Assembly (NCBI GenBank): GCA_947258755.1
Contig: CAMYJO010000016.1
Location: 103,876 to 167,875 of the forward strand
DNA length: 64,000 nt
Direction of reading: 5' to 3'
Source: an uncultured Gammaproteobacteria bacterium
GTDB taxonomy: Bacteria > Pseudomonadota > Gammaproteobacteria > JAADHQ01
Shown piece by piece: positions 1 through 8,837 of this stretch (position 1 is the first letter of the stretch; each line of letters begins with the position of its first letter). The position numbers and the translations under genes were made by a program. The notes below the pieces were generated by a model, which was given only the letters and a program-made list of their open reading frames with translations, had not been told where the DNA came from and made no database searches.

Positions 1-236
1 CGGGCAACCGAGCGCCATGCGCGTTCCGGATGACCCAGATGGAAGAATGATGCCAGCAGCCCACCGATTAACAGCAGCAATGCAATGCCGCTGCCATAAG
101 CATAGAACTGTTGCGGATTCTGAATGGTGACAAAATCAACGGCGGCATAACTTTGTGCCGTGAACAAGGCCAGAAACAGGCCTTGGCCTGCGCCGATAAG
201 TGTCGTCAAAAATATAACTGATAATGCGGGATGCAT
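1..236 (-). CDS. soeC: SoeC-like membrane anchor of sulfite dehydrogenase (DmsC family), N-terminal part
   Basis: This is the first 78 codons of a membrane anchor subunit; the rest lies beyond the window edge. The start ATG is at 236-234. The visible part has two hydrophobic segments (about residues 5-25 and 47-62) followed by a FFHLGHPERAWR motif, which is typical of the DmsC/NrfD-type anchors of molybdenum oxidoreductases. It follows genes for a cytoplasmic molybdoprotein and an iron-sulfur subunit, so I infer it is SoeC. In that role it would pass electrons from cytoplasmic sulfite oxidation to the quinone pool. Without the C-terminal half, other DmsC-type complexes such as polysulfide or tetrathionate reductases cannot be fully excluded. 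Confidence 0.8.
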   Translation of the reverse strand, partial: MHPALSVIFLTTLIGAGQGLFLALFTAQSYAAVDFVTIQNPQQFYAYGSGIALLLLIGGLLASFFHLGHPERAWRSVA

Positions 237-249
237 GGTCGTGAACTCC

Positions 250-402
250 AGTAGCTAGTTGCGAGTGGCTAGTCGCTAGGAAAACCAGCCTTCTCGCTCT
301 TGCAAATGTCACCGGTAGTCTTAAAACGACCGGATATAATTTAATTTAAAATATGCAGTGGCAGTGCTTTTCCTAGCTACCCGCTACTAGCCACTCGCTA
401 CT
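250..402. repeat. Intercistronic inverted repeat between soeB and soeC
   Basis: Two arms of about 35 bases (250-284 and 368-402) are imperfect inverted copies of each other. Both are built from short AGTAGC / GCGAG / GCTAG words and end in GCTAGGAAAA when read outward in. The arms flank about 80 bases of unrelated AT-rich DNA. The structure resembles a miniature inverted-repeat element, or a long stem in the soe mRNA. A related but different inverted repeat lies in the soeA-soeB spacer. Confidence 0.6.
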
Positions 403-430
403 GATGATGTTACCAACTGGTAACATCATC
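403..430. repeat. Perfect 12-bp hairpin spanning the soeB stop codon
   Basis: GATGATGTTACC at 403-414 pairs perfectly with GGTAACATCATC at 419-430 around a 4-base loop. The stop codon of soeB (410-412) lies inside the stem. No T-run follows on either strand, so it is not a classical terminator. It may protect the 3' end of the upstream message or slow the last ribosome. Confidence 0.6.
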
Positions 431-1114
431 CAAGGTGGCCTCATCAACAACCGTCTTCGGTTTAAGGCCTTCCTTCTTCAGCGGGTTATCTGCACGGATC
501 AATTCATCTTCGTGGATCTTGATCTTGGTCTTGCGTCGGGGCAGATAGTGGTTCGCTGGTTGGGTTCCCCACTCGGGCATCAGCTGGTAACCACCGGACT
601 CACGAATCGTCACAGATACCTCTGATTCGGAATCGTGAACATCGCCGAATAAACGTGCGTTGGTTGGGCAGGCCAGTACACAGGCCGGCTTGCGCTCTGC
701 TTCAGGCAAGGCTTCATCATAAATTCTGTCGACACATAAGGTGCACTTTTTCATGACCTTCTGATGTTCGTCCAGTTCACGTGCGCCATAAGGGCATGCC
801 CATGAACAGTATTTGCAGCCTATGCATTTGTCATAGTCGACCAGGACGATGCCATCTTCTTCACGCTTGTAACTGGCGCCGGTTGGACACACGGGTACAC
901 AAGGTGGTTCTTCGCAGTGCAGGCAGCTTTTCGGGAAATGCACCAGCTCGGTATTGGGGTAATCACCAATCTCGAACGACTGTACACGGTTGAAGAAGGT
1001 ACCGGTCGGATCCTTGCCATAAGGATTATCATCACTCATCGCGCCAGCAGGCCCTGATGTGTTCCACTGCTTGCAACTGGTCACGCAGGCATGGCAGCCA
1101 ACGCAGACGTTCAA
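410..1114 (-). CDS. soeB: SoeB-like iron-sulfur subunit of sulfite dehydrogenase, with a disrupted start
   Basis: This is the electron-transfer subunit that would carry electrons from the SoeA molybdenum site to the membrane anchor. Four ferredoxin-type cysteine groups are visible in order: CVGCHACVTSC near the N-terminus, CLHCEEPPCVPVCP, CIGCKYCSWACP, and CTLC paired with CVLACP. These bind four [4Fe-4S] clusters, as in the DmsB/PsrB family. There is no Tat signal, which fits a cytoplasmic enzyme. The coordinates begin at a TTG (1114-1112). The conserved strand preceding the first cluster (ALVID) continues upstream in frame to an ATG at 1147-1145. Between them, codon 5 of that longer frame is TAG (1135-1133). 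The gene is therefore either translated from a weak internal start or carries a nonsense mutation. Confidence 0.85.
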   Translation of the reverse strand: MNVCVGCHACVTSCKQWNTSGPAGAMSDDNPYGKDPTGTFFNRVQSFEIGDYPNTELVHFPKSCLHCEEPPCVPVCPTGASYKREEDGIVLVDYDKCIGCKYCSWACPYGARELDEHQKVMKKCTLCVDRIYDEALPEAERKPACVLACPTNARLFGDVHDSESEVSVTIRESGGYQLMPEWGTQPANHYLPRRKTKIKIHEDELIRADNPLKKEGLKPKTVVDEATLDDVTSW

Positions 1115-1157
1115 ATCTATTACTAATGCTTCCTACTTAATGTTCATTACTTACGTA

Positions 1158-1224
1158 AGTGGCAAGTGCAAGTGGCGAGATAAAAAATTGAAACCTCGCT
1201 ACTAGCTACTCGCAACAAGCTACT
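1158..1224. repeat. Intercistronic inverted repeat between soeA and soeB
   Basis: The segment 1158-1179 (AGTGGCAAG..GGCGAG type) and the complement of 1195-1224 (AGTAGC..GTAGCGAG type) form an imperfect inverted repeat around an AT-rich loop. The words used (AGTAGC, GCGAG, TAGC) are the same as in the soeB-soeC spacer. The stop codon of soeA (1222-1220) is the first part of one arm. Confidence 0.5.
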
Positions 1225-4126
1225 GTTTTTTGCCTCCAGCAAAAAACCCTAGCCAGGATTTGCGTTTCGGTTGGCCGGGAGCCGGTTTGACCGGATCAAA
1301 CTGTGGCATAGTGACAGGCTTCTCATTGTCGCCGACCTTGTAGATACGTACGCGCACATCATACCAACCGGCCTGTCCTGTAACGGGGTCAGAGTTAGAA
1401 ATGTGTTCGCCAGCATCATGTGCGGGCAGTTCTTCTGAAATCACGTGATTCAACAGGAAGCCTTGCTTGGATTCATTCGCATTCGGCTCCAGGTTCCAGG
1501 CGCCGCTGGCCTTGCCGATGGCGTTCCAGGTCCAAACGGTGCCTGGCTCAAGTGCCTCGGAGTAACGGCACAGGCAACGCACCTTGCCCCATTGCGATTC
1601 AACCCAGAGCCAGTCGCCATCAGCGATACCCTCTGCCTTGGCAGTGGCCGAATTCACATACAGATAATTGTAGGTGTGGATCTGGCGCAACCAGGCATTC
1701 TGTGAGTCCCATGAATGGTACATGGCCATGGGTCGTTGTGTGACGGCATTCAGCGGATACTTGTGCTTGTCGGTCAGCTGCGATTCCAATGGTTCATAGT
1801 AGAACGGCAACGGATCGAAATAGGTCTCAACACGTTTGCGTAAATGATCCGGCGGCTGCTTGCCATCGGATTTACCCTGTGCGGCCATGCGGAATTTCTG
1901 CAGTACCTCGGAATAGATATGAATGTTAATCGGCTCGGCATAGCGGGTCAGGCGATGTTCCTGGGCCCATTCCAGATAACCCTTGTTCCAGTTTCGCATA
2001 TACTGGAAAGAACGTGGTAGCTCATAATGGAACACGCAGTTGTTCTTCTCGTACATTTCCCATTGGTTCGGGTTCGGTTCACCTTTCATGAATTGTTCGC
2101 CGCCCTTGCCACGCCAGCCGGACAGGAAGCCGATACCGGAACCGGGTTCAGTCTCAAAGTTGACGACAAAGTCTGGATAGTCGCGGAACTTGCGTTCACC
2201 TTTTTCATTGACGAAAGCCGGTAGTTTCAGGCGCGTACCCAGTTCGAGCAGGACTTCCTGGAATGGCTTGCACTCACCTGTTGGCGGCAGCACCGGAATA
2301 CGTACCGAGTCGACCGGACCATCGTATTCAGAAATCGGGCGGTCGAGCATGGACATGACATCATGACGTTCCAGGTAGGTTGTGTCTGGCAGCACCAGAT
2401 CGGCATACGAAACCATTTCTGACTGGAAGGCATCGCAAACGATCAGGTACGGGATCTTGTATTCGCCGTTGTCGTCCTTGTCGTTGAGCATATCGCGCAC
2501 TTGCTCGGTGTTCATGCTCGAGTTCCAGGCCATGTTGGCCATGAAAATCAACAACGTGTCGATGGTGTACGGGTCTCCACGCCAGGCATTGGTGATCGCA
2601 TTGTGCATCATACCGTGTACCGATAGTGGGAATTCCCATGAAAAGGCCTTGTCCAGGCGTACCGGTTCACCCTTGTCATCGACAAACAGGTCATCGGGAT
2701 CGGCCGGCCAGCCCAAGGGCATGCCATTCAAAGGGGTTTCCGGCTGGACGTCTTCTGGGCCCTTCGGCGTTTTCGCGCACGGTGGAATCGGACGCGGGAA
2801 CGGTGCCTTGTGACGGAAACCACCGGGACGATCGATGGTGCCGAGCAGACTCATTAATATAGATAGGGCGCGGATAGAATGGAAGCCGTTCGAATGGGCA
2901 GCCAGGCCGCGCATCGCATGAAACGAGACCGGATTACCGGTAACGGTATCGTGCTCACGACCCCAGACATCGGTCCAGGCGATCGGTAATTCGATCTTCT
3001 CGTCGCGCGCGGTGATACCCATTTCATGGGCCAGACGACGAATCGTAGCGGCCGGGATACCGGTGATGTTTTCGGCCCATTCCGGTGTGTATTTTTCCAG
3101 ACGTTCATGCAGCAATTGGAACGAGGTCTTGACCGGAGTACCGTCTTGAAGTGCATATTCGCCGAGCAGGTAGGGGTCATGGTCGATTGCACGATCTGCA
3201 ACAATTGCTTTGTCAGTGTTGCGATCCCACCAAAGTTTGTTCTGTGGATCAAAACAGCCTTCTTCTTCCGGGACCTCGGCACGAACAAACATGCCATACT
3301 CGGTGCTGTTATCGTCCATGTTGACCAGTTCTGCCGAGTTACTGTATTCGATCAGAAAATCGCGGTCATACAGACCGGTGCGAATGATTTCATGGTTCAG
3401 GGCCATCAAAAGCGCGGCATCGGTGCCTGGCTTGATCGGGATCCATTCATCGGCGATGGCCGAGTAACCCGTACGTACCGGGTTGATCGAGATAAATTTA
3501 CCACCCTGGCGCTTGAATTTGGACAGTTCCATTTTCAGCGGATTGGAGTGGTGGTCTTCAGCAGTACCGATCATGACGAACAACTTGGAGCGCTCCAGGT
3601 CGGGTCCGCCGAATTCCCAGAAGGAACCGCCAATGGTATAGATCATGCCGGCAGCCATATTGACCGAACAGAAACCGCCGTGGGCTGCGTAGTTGGGTGT
3701 GCCATATTGTTTGGCAAACAGACCGGTCATGGCCTGCATCTGGTCACGGCCGGTAAACATCGCGAATTGTTTCGGGTCGGTCTTGCGCAATTTGGCCATG
3801 CGCTCTTCCATGATCGAGAACGCTTCGTCCCAGCTGATTTCTTCAAATTCACTGTCACCGCGGTCTGCACCCGGTTTGCGCCGCAGCGGCTTGGTCAGTC
3901 GGGCCGGCGAGTATTGCTTCATGATGCCGGAAGAGCCCTTGGCACAGATGATACCCTTGTTCAGCGGATGGTCCGGGTTGCCCTGGATATAGCGGACTTC
4001 GCCATCGCGCAGGGTCACGCGGATGCCGCAACGGCAGGCGCACATGTAACAGGTGGTGTTTTTGACCTCGATGCGCTCGCTGTCGGGCTGTTTGATCGGG
4101 TCATGGATCGGCTTGGGTGTGCTCAT
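1220..4126 (-). CDS. soeA: SoeA-like molybdopterin catalytic subunit of cytoplasmic sulfite dehydrogenase
   Basis: This 968-residue molybdopterin oxidoreductase of the DMSO reductase superfamily is inferred to oxidise sulfite to sulfate in the cytoplasm. The N-terminal [4Fe-4S] motif is C26-x2-C29-x3-C33-x27-C61, with an extra C31. There is no twin-arginine signal, which separates it from periplasmic polysulfide and thiosulfate reductases and matches SoeA. The C-terminal part has a molybdopterin dinucleotide-binding region (about residues 780-900). The gene leads an operon with soeB and soeC. The start ATG is preceded by AGG at a long spacing of 11 bases. Formate or arsenite-type enzymes are less likely because the length, the absence of a signal and the DmsC-type anchor all fit Soe. 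The assignment rests on recall of the family, not on an alignment. Confidence 0.85.
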   Translation of the reverse strand: MSTPKPIHDPIKQPDSERIEVKNTTCYMCACRCGIRVTLRDGEVRYIQGNPDHPLNKGIICAKGSSGIMKQYSPARLTKPLRRKPGADRGDSEFEEISWDEAFSIMEERMAKLRKTDPKQFAMFTGRDQMQAMTGLFAKQYGTPNYAAHGGFCSVNMAAGMIYTIGGSFWEFGGPDLERSKLFVMIGTAEDHHSNPLKMELSKFKRQGGKFISINPVRTGYSAIADEWIPIKPGTDAALLMALNHEIIRTGLYDRDFLIEYSNSAELVNMDDNSTEYGMFVRAEVPEEEGCFDPQNKLWWDRNTDKAIVADRAIDHDPYLLGEYALQDGTPVKTSFQLLHERLEKYTPEWAENITGIPAATIRRLAHEMGITARDEKIELPIAWTDVWGREHDTVTGNPVSFHAMRGLAAHSNGFHSIRALSILMSLLGTIDRPGGFRHKAPFPRPIPPCAKTPKGPEDVQPETPLNGMPLGWPADPDDLFVDDKGEPVRLDKAFSWEFPLSVHGMMHNAITNAWRGDPYTIDTLLIFMANMAWNSSMNTEQVRDMLNDKDDNGEYKIPYLIVCDAFQSEMVSYADLVLPDTTYLERHDVMSMLDRPISEYDGPVDSVRIPVLPPTGECKPFQEVLLELGTRLKLPAFVNEKGERKFRDYPDFVVNFETEPGSGIGFLSGWRGKGGEQFMKGEPNPNQWEMYEKNNCVFHYELPRSFQYMRNWNKGYLEWAQEHRLTRYAEPINIHIYSEVLQKFRMAAQGKSDGKQPPDHLRKRVETYFDPLPFYYEPLESQLTDKHKYPLNAVTQRPMAMYHSWDSQNAWLRQIHTYNYLYVNSATAKAEGIADGDWLWVESQWGKVRCLCRYSEALEPGTVWTWNAIGKASGAWNLEPNANESKQGFLLNHVISEELPAHDAGEHISNSDPVTGQAGWYDVRVRIYKVGDNEKPVTMPQFDPVKPAPGQPKRKSWLGFFAGGKKQ

Positions 4127-4740
4127 GAATTATATAACCTAGTAAAAAAGTCAGCATACTGTACAAGGAAGCATGCTGACTTACCAATAAACAAAATTAA
4201 GAATACCATAAAATAAGCATATTCTAATATAATCTTAGGCGAAAATAAAAAGTAATATTAAGTCAATAAAAACAATAACATATAAGATTGGAAAGTTAGT
4301 GTTTTTTCAATAAGGTCGATTGATACCCCGTAAAGATAAAGCTGTTTTGCTTTCTTTGTCTAACTATATATGGTTAGCGCCCCGGTGCAAGTTAGTGGCT
4401 TCTTTTTGATGAATAGGCACAACAATTACTGGGGAAAGAGTCCTTAGCAGTTTCAATCCTGATCTGGGTTTTATCGACAAAAGACGATTTAAAGTATTAG
4501 GTTAAAGGCCATCATGCCAAAACTCATGAGCCAGTGCTAACCCGGTGGTATTTATAAATCGCGCTAAACGTTTGGAGAAAACGGCAATGCCTTCATTTTT
4601 AGGTACCTACAGAGGAGTGTAAGGAAGTCATCCAGCAAAAGCATGAGAAAATATTAAGAAATAACATATACGTGATCCACTAGAAGGTGTGGAGAAATAG
4701 ACGCTTGATATGCTAGATTATTTCCATCCGCTAATAGAAA

Positions 4741-4777
4741 AAATCGGCTTGATCAAAAATAAAGCCGGTTGTTTTTT
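4741..4777 (+). terminator. Terminator-like hairpin in gene-poor DNA
   Basis: AATCGGCTT (4742-4750) pairs with AAGCCGGTT (4762-4770) with one G-T pair, and is followed by GTTTTTTGC. It looks like a plus-strand intrinsic terminator. No intact gene ends before it, so it may be left over from a decayed gene. Confidence 0.5.
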
Positions 4778-4857
4778 GCTTTCTGCCTCATCCTTAACTA
4801 CATTAAAGTACTGCTTCAGATGCAACAGGCAACAAAAAGCAACAATTCTGAATTCTC

Positions 4858-4871
4858 TTGATCTGAATCAA
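4858..4871. promoter_or_regulatory. FNR/Anr-type operator upstream of the multihaem cytochrome
   Basis: TTGATCTGAATCAA is a perfect match to the FNR consensus TTGAT-N4-ATCAA. It ends 117 bases before the ATG of the 12-haem cytochrome at 4989. This suggests oxygen-dependent (or NO-dependent, if read by DNR) activation of the cytochrome-porin operon. No FNR protein with N-terminal cysteines is encoded in the window. Confidence 0.6.
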
Positions 4872-4988
4872 TACTCGTAATCTGATAAATGTGTTCTAGT
4901 TACGTAAAATACCCGAATCCCGTAGTACCCGATGAATTTCCGCCAGGTGGACGCATCTGCTGCCGGTAAAATACGAAAGGGGAATAAA

Positions 4989-7394
4989 ATGAAAATAATC
5001 ACTCTTCTTGCACTGTTACTGTTGTCTGCTTCATCCACCGCCATGGCTAAAATGGACACAGTTTCGAAAAAGCTTGCGGCCGAAAAGGGCTGTCTGGCAT
5101 GTCATCAAGGCCTAGAGCCGATTCGGGAAGAAACCAGCGCGATGATGCTACAGATCAAGGGTGTCGGTAGTGGACATGGTGATGCGAATGGCTGTGTCGT
5201 CTGCCATGGTGGTAATCCCAAGGCAAACACCAAGAATGATGCGCATGCAGGCAGTCCCGAGAGCCTGAAGGCAGCCAAGGGTCCACAGGAATTTTATCGT
5301 GATCCGGGTAGTATATGGATTAACCAGTTCACCTGTGGTCAGGCCGGCTGTCACAAGGGTTATTCGGAGCGCGTGGAAAAATCCCTGATGAATACCGAGG
5401 CCGGCAAGATCCAGGGTAACCTGCATACCTGGGGCATCAAGGAAGTGTTTGATCACAAGGTGCCGTGGGGTAACTATGATGTGACAGATACCGATGGCGC
5501 CGTTCCAGACATCGGTACCAAGGAATACAAGGATTACATGGCGGCCATGATCAAGGCCCATCCGAAGCAGTTCCCGAAAGAATTGAAAATGGTGCCACAA
5601 CCCACGGTCGAGGAAATCGAAAAGGATCCCAAGCTGGCGGGCATGACCTATCAGCGCCAGCAGTGCCAACGTTGCCATGTCGGAGTGCGTGGGCGCGAGA
5701 AGCGTGGTGATTATCGTGGCATGGGTTGTTCCTCCTGTCACATCCCCTACAGCAACGATGCCTACTACGAAGGTGGCGATCCGACGATCGATAAAACCAA
5801 ACAGGGACATATGATGCTACATAGCATCCAATCCAGCCGTAAAGCCAAGGTTAAGGGTCCAAATGGAACCTATTCAGGTATCCCGGTTGAAACCTGTAAC
5901 TCCTGCCATAACCGCGGCAAGCGTATTGGTGTGACCTATCAGGGCCTGATGGAATTCCCCTATGGCAGCCCGTTCAATGAGCAGGGCGAGAAACAGCCCA
6001 AACTGCATACCAAGAAATACCTGTTTATCTCCGATGACCTGCATCACCAGATCAAGAGCCGCGAAGGTAATCCCAAAGGGGGCTTGTTGTGCCAGGACTG
6101 TCATACCACCATTGATATGCATGGTGACGGTAATATCTTTGGAACTACATTGGCGCAGGTGGAGATCGAATGTGAAGACTGCCACGGCACGCCACGCAAA
6201 TTCCCATGGGAATTGCCAATGGGTTATGGCGAGGAGTTCGGCAAGAAGATATCAAGCAAGCCGCGCGGCCTGGCCGATGCTGCATTGCCTGAAACATCAG
6301 GTTTCGCAACCCATTACGACAAGAAGGATGGCTATTTAAAAACTACACGTGGTAATCCCTTTGGTAATGTCGTTAAGGATGGCAAGAAAGTCATGCTGCA
6401 TTCAGCTACAGGTAATGATTTTGAAGTGCCGGTACTCAAGCAGTTGGCTCTGGATGACAACTGGAAGAGCCCGAATGCCATGGTGGCGATGGACCGGGTA
6501 GAAAAACATTCGAAGAGTCTTGAATGTTATGCCTGTCATGCCTCCTGGGTACCACAATGCTATGGTTGTCATGTGAAAATGGACTACGGCAAGGACAAGA
6601 ATGGTAAGCCCTATCAGGATATCGACTGGGTCGCTTCCGGTAACAAGCGTACATCGAATGGTGAAACAGCTGAATCCATCCTCGGTACAGGCGGCATCAA
6701 GAGCCCAGGTAAGGCGTTTGAAACCCGCTCTTACCTACGCTGGGAAGAGCCGGTTCTGGGTATCAACGGTGAAGGCCGCGTCACCCCACTGATGCCGGGT
6801 TGTCAGGTGATTTATACCGTGGTTGACCGTAAGGGCAAGACCATCGCGTTGAACCAGACAGGCCGGTCTACAGACGAGGCGAAGCAATTAGGCCAGAAGC
6901 GAATCCCATTAGGTATCGATATGGCGCCGGTGCAACCACATTCAGCACAGCGCAAGGCGCGTACCTGTGAGAGTTGTCATAACAATCCGAAGGCCATGGG
7001 TTACGGTATCTCCGGAGGCGTATTTATGGCCCGTAGCACAGAAAATGTGATTGAGGACCTGATTGACCAGAAGACCGGTAAACCCATTCCGGGCCGTTAC
7101 CAGATCCAGATCCCCAAGATTGACGGGTTGGATTTCGACTTGTCCACGATTGTCAACGATAAGGGCGAGCAGGTGGCTACAGTCGGTACACACTGGCCAT
7201 TGTCCAGGTCCCTGACCAAGGAAATGCGCGATGGTATGAAGCGCACCGGTTTGTGTATGGGCTGTCACCGTGAAATGACCAATGAACAACTATGGGGCAA
7301 GGTGGCTCAACCTGGAACGTTGACAGATGAGCAGCACATTGAACTGATGAACAAGATGTTCAAGACTTATGCTGGCAGTAAAGCAAAGAAATAG
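4989..7394 (+). CDS. Periplasmic 12-haem c-type cytochrome
   Basis: The 801-residue protein carries a Sec signal peptide (residues 1-20, ending in AMA) and twelve c-type haem motifs. Eleven are CxxCH, starting near residues 35, 69, 226, 247, 303, 368, 395, 513, 524, 660 and 756. One is CGQAGCH (CX4CH) near residue 116. ATG 4989 is chosen because AAAGGGGAATAA lies just before it and the signal peptide begins there; an upstream in-frame ATG at 4932 gives an implausible leader. A perfect FNR box lies upstream. The gene heads an apparent operon with a TPR lipoprotein, an exported unknown and a porin. It is too long and has too many haems for NrfA, the octahaem Otr/Hao proteins or MtrA, and I do not know a named family with this layout. 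A role as an electron carrier, possibly extracellular, is inferred. Confidence 0.85.
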   Translation: MKIITLLALLLLSASSTAMAKMDTVSKKLAAEKGCLACHQGLEPIREETSAMMLQIKGVGSGHGDANGCVVCHGGNPKANTKNDAHAGSPESLKAAKGPQEFYRDPGSIWINQFTCGQAGCHKGYSERVEKSLMNTEAGKIQGNLHTWGIKEVFDHKVPWGNYDVTDTDGAVPDIGTKEYKDYMAAMIKAHPKQFPKELKMVPQPTVEEIEKDPKLAGMTYQRQQCQRCHVGVRGREKRGDYRGMGCSSCHIPYSNDAYYEGGDPTIDKTKQGHMMLHSIQSSRKAKVKGPNGTYSGIPVETCNSCHNRGKRIGVTYQGLMEFPYGSPFNEQGEKQPKLHTKKYLFISDDLHHQIKSREGNPKGGLLCQDCHTTIDMHGDGNIFGTTLAQVEIECEDCHGTPRKFPWELPMGYGEEFGKKISSKPRGLADAALPETSGFATHYDKKDGYLKTTRGNPFGNVVKDGKKVMLHSATGNDFEVPVLKQLALDDNWKSPNAMVAMDRVEKHSKSLECYACHASWVPQCYGCHVKMDYGKDKNGKPYQDIDWVASGNKRTSNGETAESILGTGGIKSPGKAFETRSYLRWEEPVLGINGEGRVTPLMPGCQVIYTVVDRKGKTIALNQTGRSTDEAKQLGQKRIPLGIDMAPVQPHSAQRKARTCESCHNNPKAMGYGISGGVFMARSTENVIEDLIDQKTGKPIPGRYQIQIPKIDGLDFDLSTIVNDKGEQVATVGTHWPLSRSLTKEMRDGMKRTGLCMGCHREMTNEQLWGKVAQPGTLTDEQHIELMNKMFKTYAGSKAKK

Positions 7395-7422
7395 ACACTG
7401 AAAAGCAGAAAAAAGGAAAAGT

Positions 7423-8208
7423 ATGCAAAGGTCAACATACTGGACACTGCTGTTCGTACTAGTGTCTATGATCGGGATAGGAGCGTGCGATCGGGGTGAT
7501 AAAGCTGCGGCGACAGTATCACCGGCAAGCACAGATGTCAGTAAGGTTAGTGCGGACGCCGCTGCCCCTGTCAAAAAGCGCACAGGCGCACATGGTGCCT
7601 ACGATCCGCATGCCGCACTCACGCCGGACAAGCACATCCTGGTTGCGTTGCAACATCAGCAGGAGGGCAGGCCGCAACAGGCCTTTGATGTGCTGGACCA
7701 GGCAATCAAGCAATTTTCCAATAACGCCGAATTGCTTTCTGTGCGTGCCAGCCTGCTACTGGAGTCCGGCAAGGCCAGCATGGCATTGCAAGATCTGGAG
7801 GCAGCCATTGCTATTGAGCCGCATAATGCCTTGTTGCATGTTAATCGTGCCCAGGCCTATCGCAGCTTTGGTAGTATCGAGGAGGCATTGAAGGACCTTG
7901 ATCAAGCACTGAAACTGCAGCCTGGTCTGGTGGCGGCACATTTCAATCGTGGCGCAATCCGTTACAGCAGTGGCGAATACGAGTCTGCATTGGCCGACTT
8001 CAATGCCTGTATTGAAGCTCAAGCTGATATTGCGGCACCCTATTTCAACCGCGCAGCAGTGTATGATGCGATGGATAAAAAACCGTTGGCTATCGCGGAC
8101 CTGCAACGGTTTATCGAGTTGAGCGAAAGCGAGTCGTGGAAACAGACGGCACAAAAGCTGCTGGATGAATGGCAAGGGAAGGCGAGTAAGGCGACCGATA
8201 AATCATGA
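7423..8208 (+). CDS. TPR-repeat lipoprotein
   Basis: The 261-residue protein has a lipoprotein signal ending in the lipobox I19-G20-A21-C22, so it should be a membrane-anchored periplasmic lipoprotein. After an Ala/Ser-rich linker (23-60), about five tetratricopeptide repeats fill residues 65-250, with the usual A-x3-Y/F and D-x-A-I spacing. TPR domains hold partner proteins; here the likely partners are the cytochrome before it and the porin after it. The start is preceded by AAAAAGGAAAAGT. It lies 28 bases after the cytochrome and its stop overlaps the region of the next start, which suggests one operon. Confidence 0.8.
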   Translation: MQRSTYWTLLFVLVSMIGIGACDRGDKAAATVSPASTDVSKVSADAAAPVKKRTGAHGAYDPHAALTPDKHILVALQHQQEGRPQQAFDVLDQAIKQFSNNAELLSVRASLLLESGKASMALQDLEAAIAIEPHNALLHVNRAQAYRSFGSIEEALKDLDQALKLQPGLVAAHFNRGAIRYSSGEYESALADFNACIEAQADIAAPYFNRAAVYDAMDKKPLAIADLQRFIELSESESWKQTAQKLLDEWQGKASKATDKS

Positions 8209-8224
8209 GTAATTGGTTGAGTTG

Positions 8225-8806
8225 ATGGCGCGTTCATTCAAGTTAATTTTTGGATTTGTTTTTCTGCTTTGTTCGGTGCCGTTATGTGCGGCAAAAAATT
8301 CACTAGACTTCTCTGCGTTGTTACAGGAGTCGGGACTCAGCATGACGGAGATGCCCGGCTTCAATGAAATATCACCCGCCAAGGATGACGTGTTGTCGTA
8401 TGAATATGCGCTACGTCATGAGAATGAGTTAATGGAGATCCGCTATAGTATACGCCCGATCAAGCGCATCAAGATTGACTATGAAGACCCGCATAATAAT
8501 GCGCCCGAGCCGAACCATTTGTTTAATATGATGTTTGAGACAATCGTTGAGCAGTTATCAGATGGTGGTCATAGTCCCAGAAGGGAATACCCGACTGAGC
8601 AATCACAACAACGCTTCAATGCCGGCTGGGCCGCTGCCGCGGTGTTTGATGTGAATGAAAGCTATTCAACAGACTATCGTCAGGCTTTGATGTTGACATT
8701 ACACAAGAATAATCATGCCGATGCCTATATTGTTTTTTTATATAATGACTATGCCAAGGTAAAAGAGCTGATCAATGACAGTATGTCGGCATTACGTTTT
8801 AAATAA
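8225..8806 (+). CDS. Exported protein of unknown function
   Basis: I do not recognise this 193-residue protein. It begins with a clear Sec signal peptide (hydrophobic residues 5-20, with a cleavage site after CAA) and has no membrane segment afterwards, so it is probably periplasmic. Its sequence is rich in acidic residues and has no cysteine in the mature part. ATG 8225 is preferred to an upstream TTG at 8213 because the signal peptide starts there, although its ribosome-binding site is weak. It starts 16 bases after the TPR lipoprotein and ends 31 bases before the porin, so it belongs to the cytochrome-porin operon and may serve that complex. Confidence 0.65.
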   Translation: MARSFKLIFGFVFLLCSVPLCAAKNSLDFSALLQESGLSMTEMPGFNEISPAKDDVLSYEYALRHENELMEIRYSIRPIKRIKIDYEDPHNNAPEPNHLFNMMFETIVEQLSDGGHSPRREYPTEQSQQRFNAGWAAAAVFDVNESYSTDYRQALMLTLHKNNHADAYIVFLYNDYAKVKELINDSMSALRFK

Positions 8807-8837
8807 CTATTATTAAATAGAGAGGAAGGACTTTGCT

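Larger units (their letters stand above)
4127..4988. other. Gene-poor divergent region between soeA and the multihaem cytochrome
   Basis: This stretch of about 860 bases is AT-rich and full of stop codons in all frames. No intact gene is seen. It holds a terminator-like hairpin at 4741-4777 and an FNR-type site at 4858-4871, both listed separately. The middle part may contain decayed coding DNA, but I could not identify a parent family. Confidence 0.6.

Noticed and set aside
3026..4216. 396-codon open frame opposite soeA
   Set aside because: It is the mirror of a strongly supported molybdoprotein gene, has no ribosome-binding site and no recognisable family; it follows from the codon bias of soeA.
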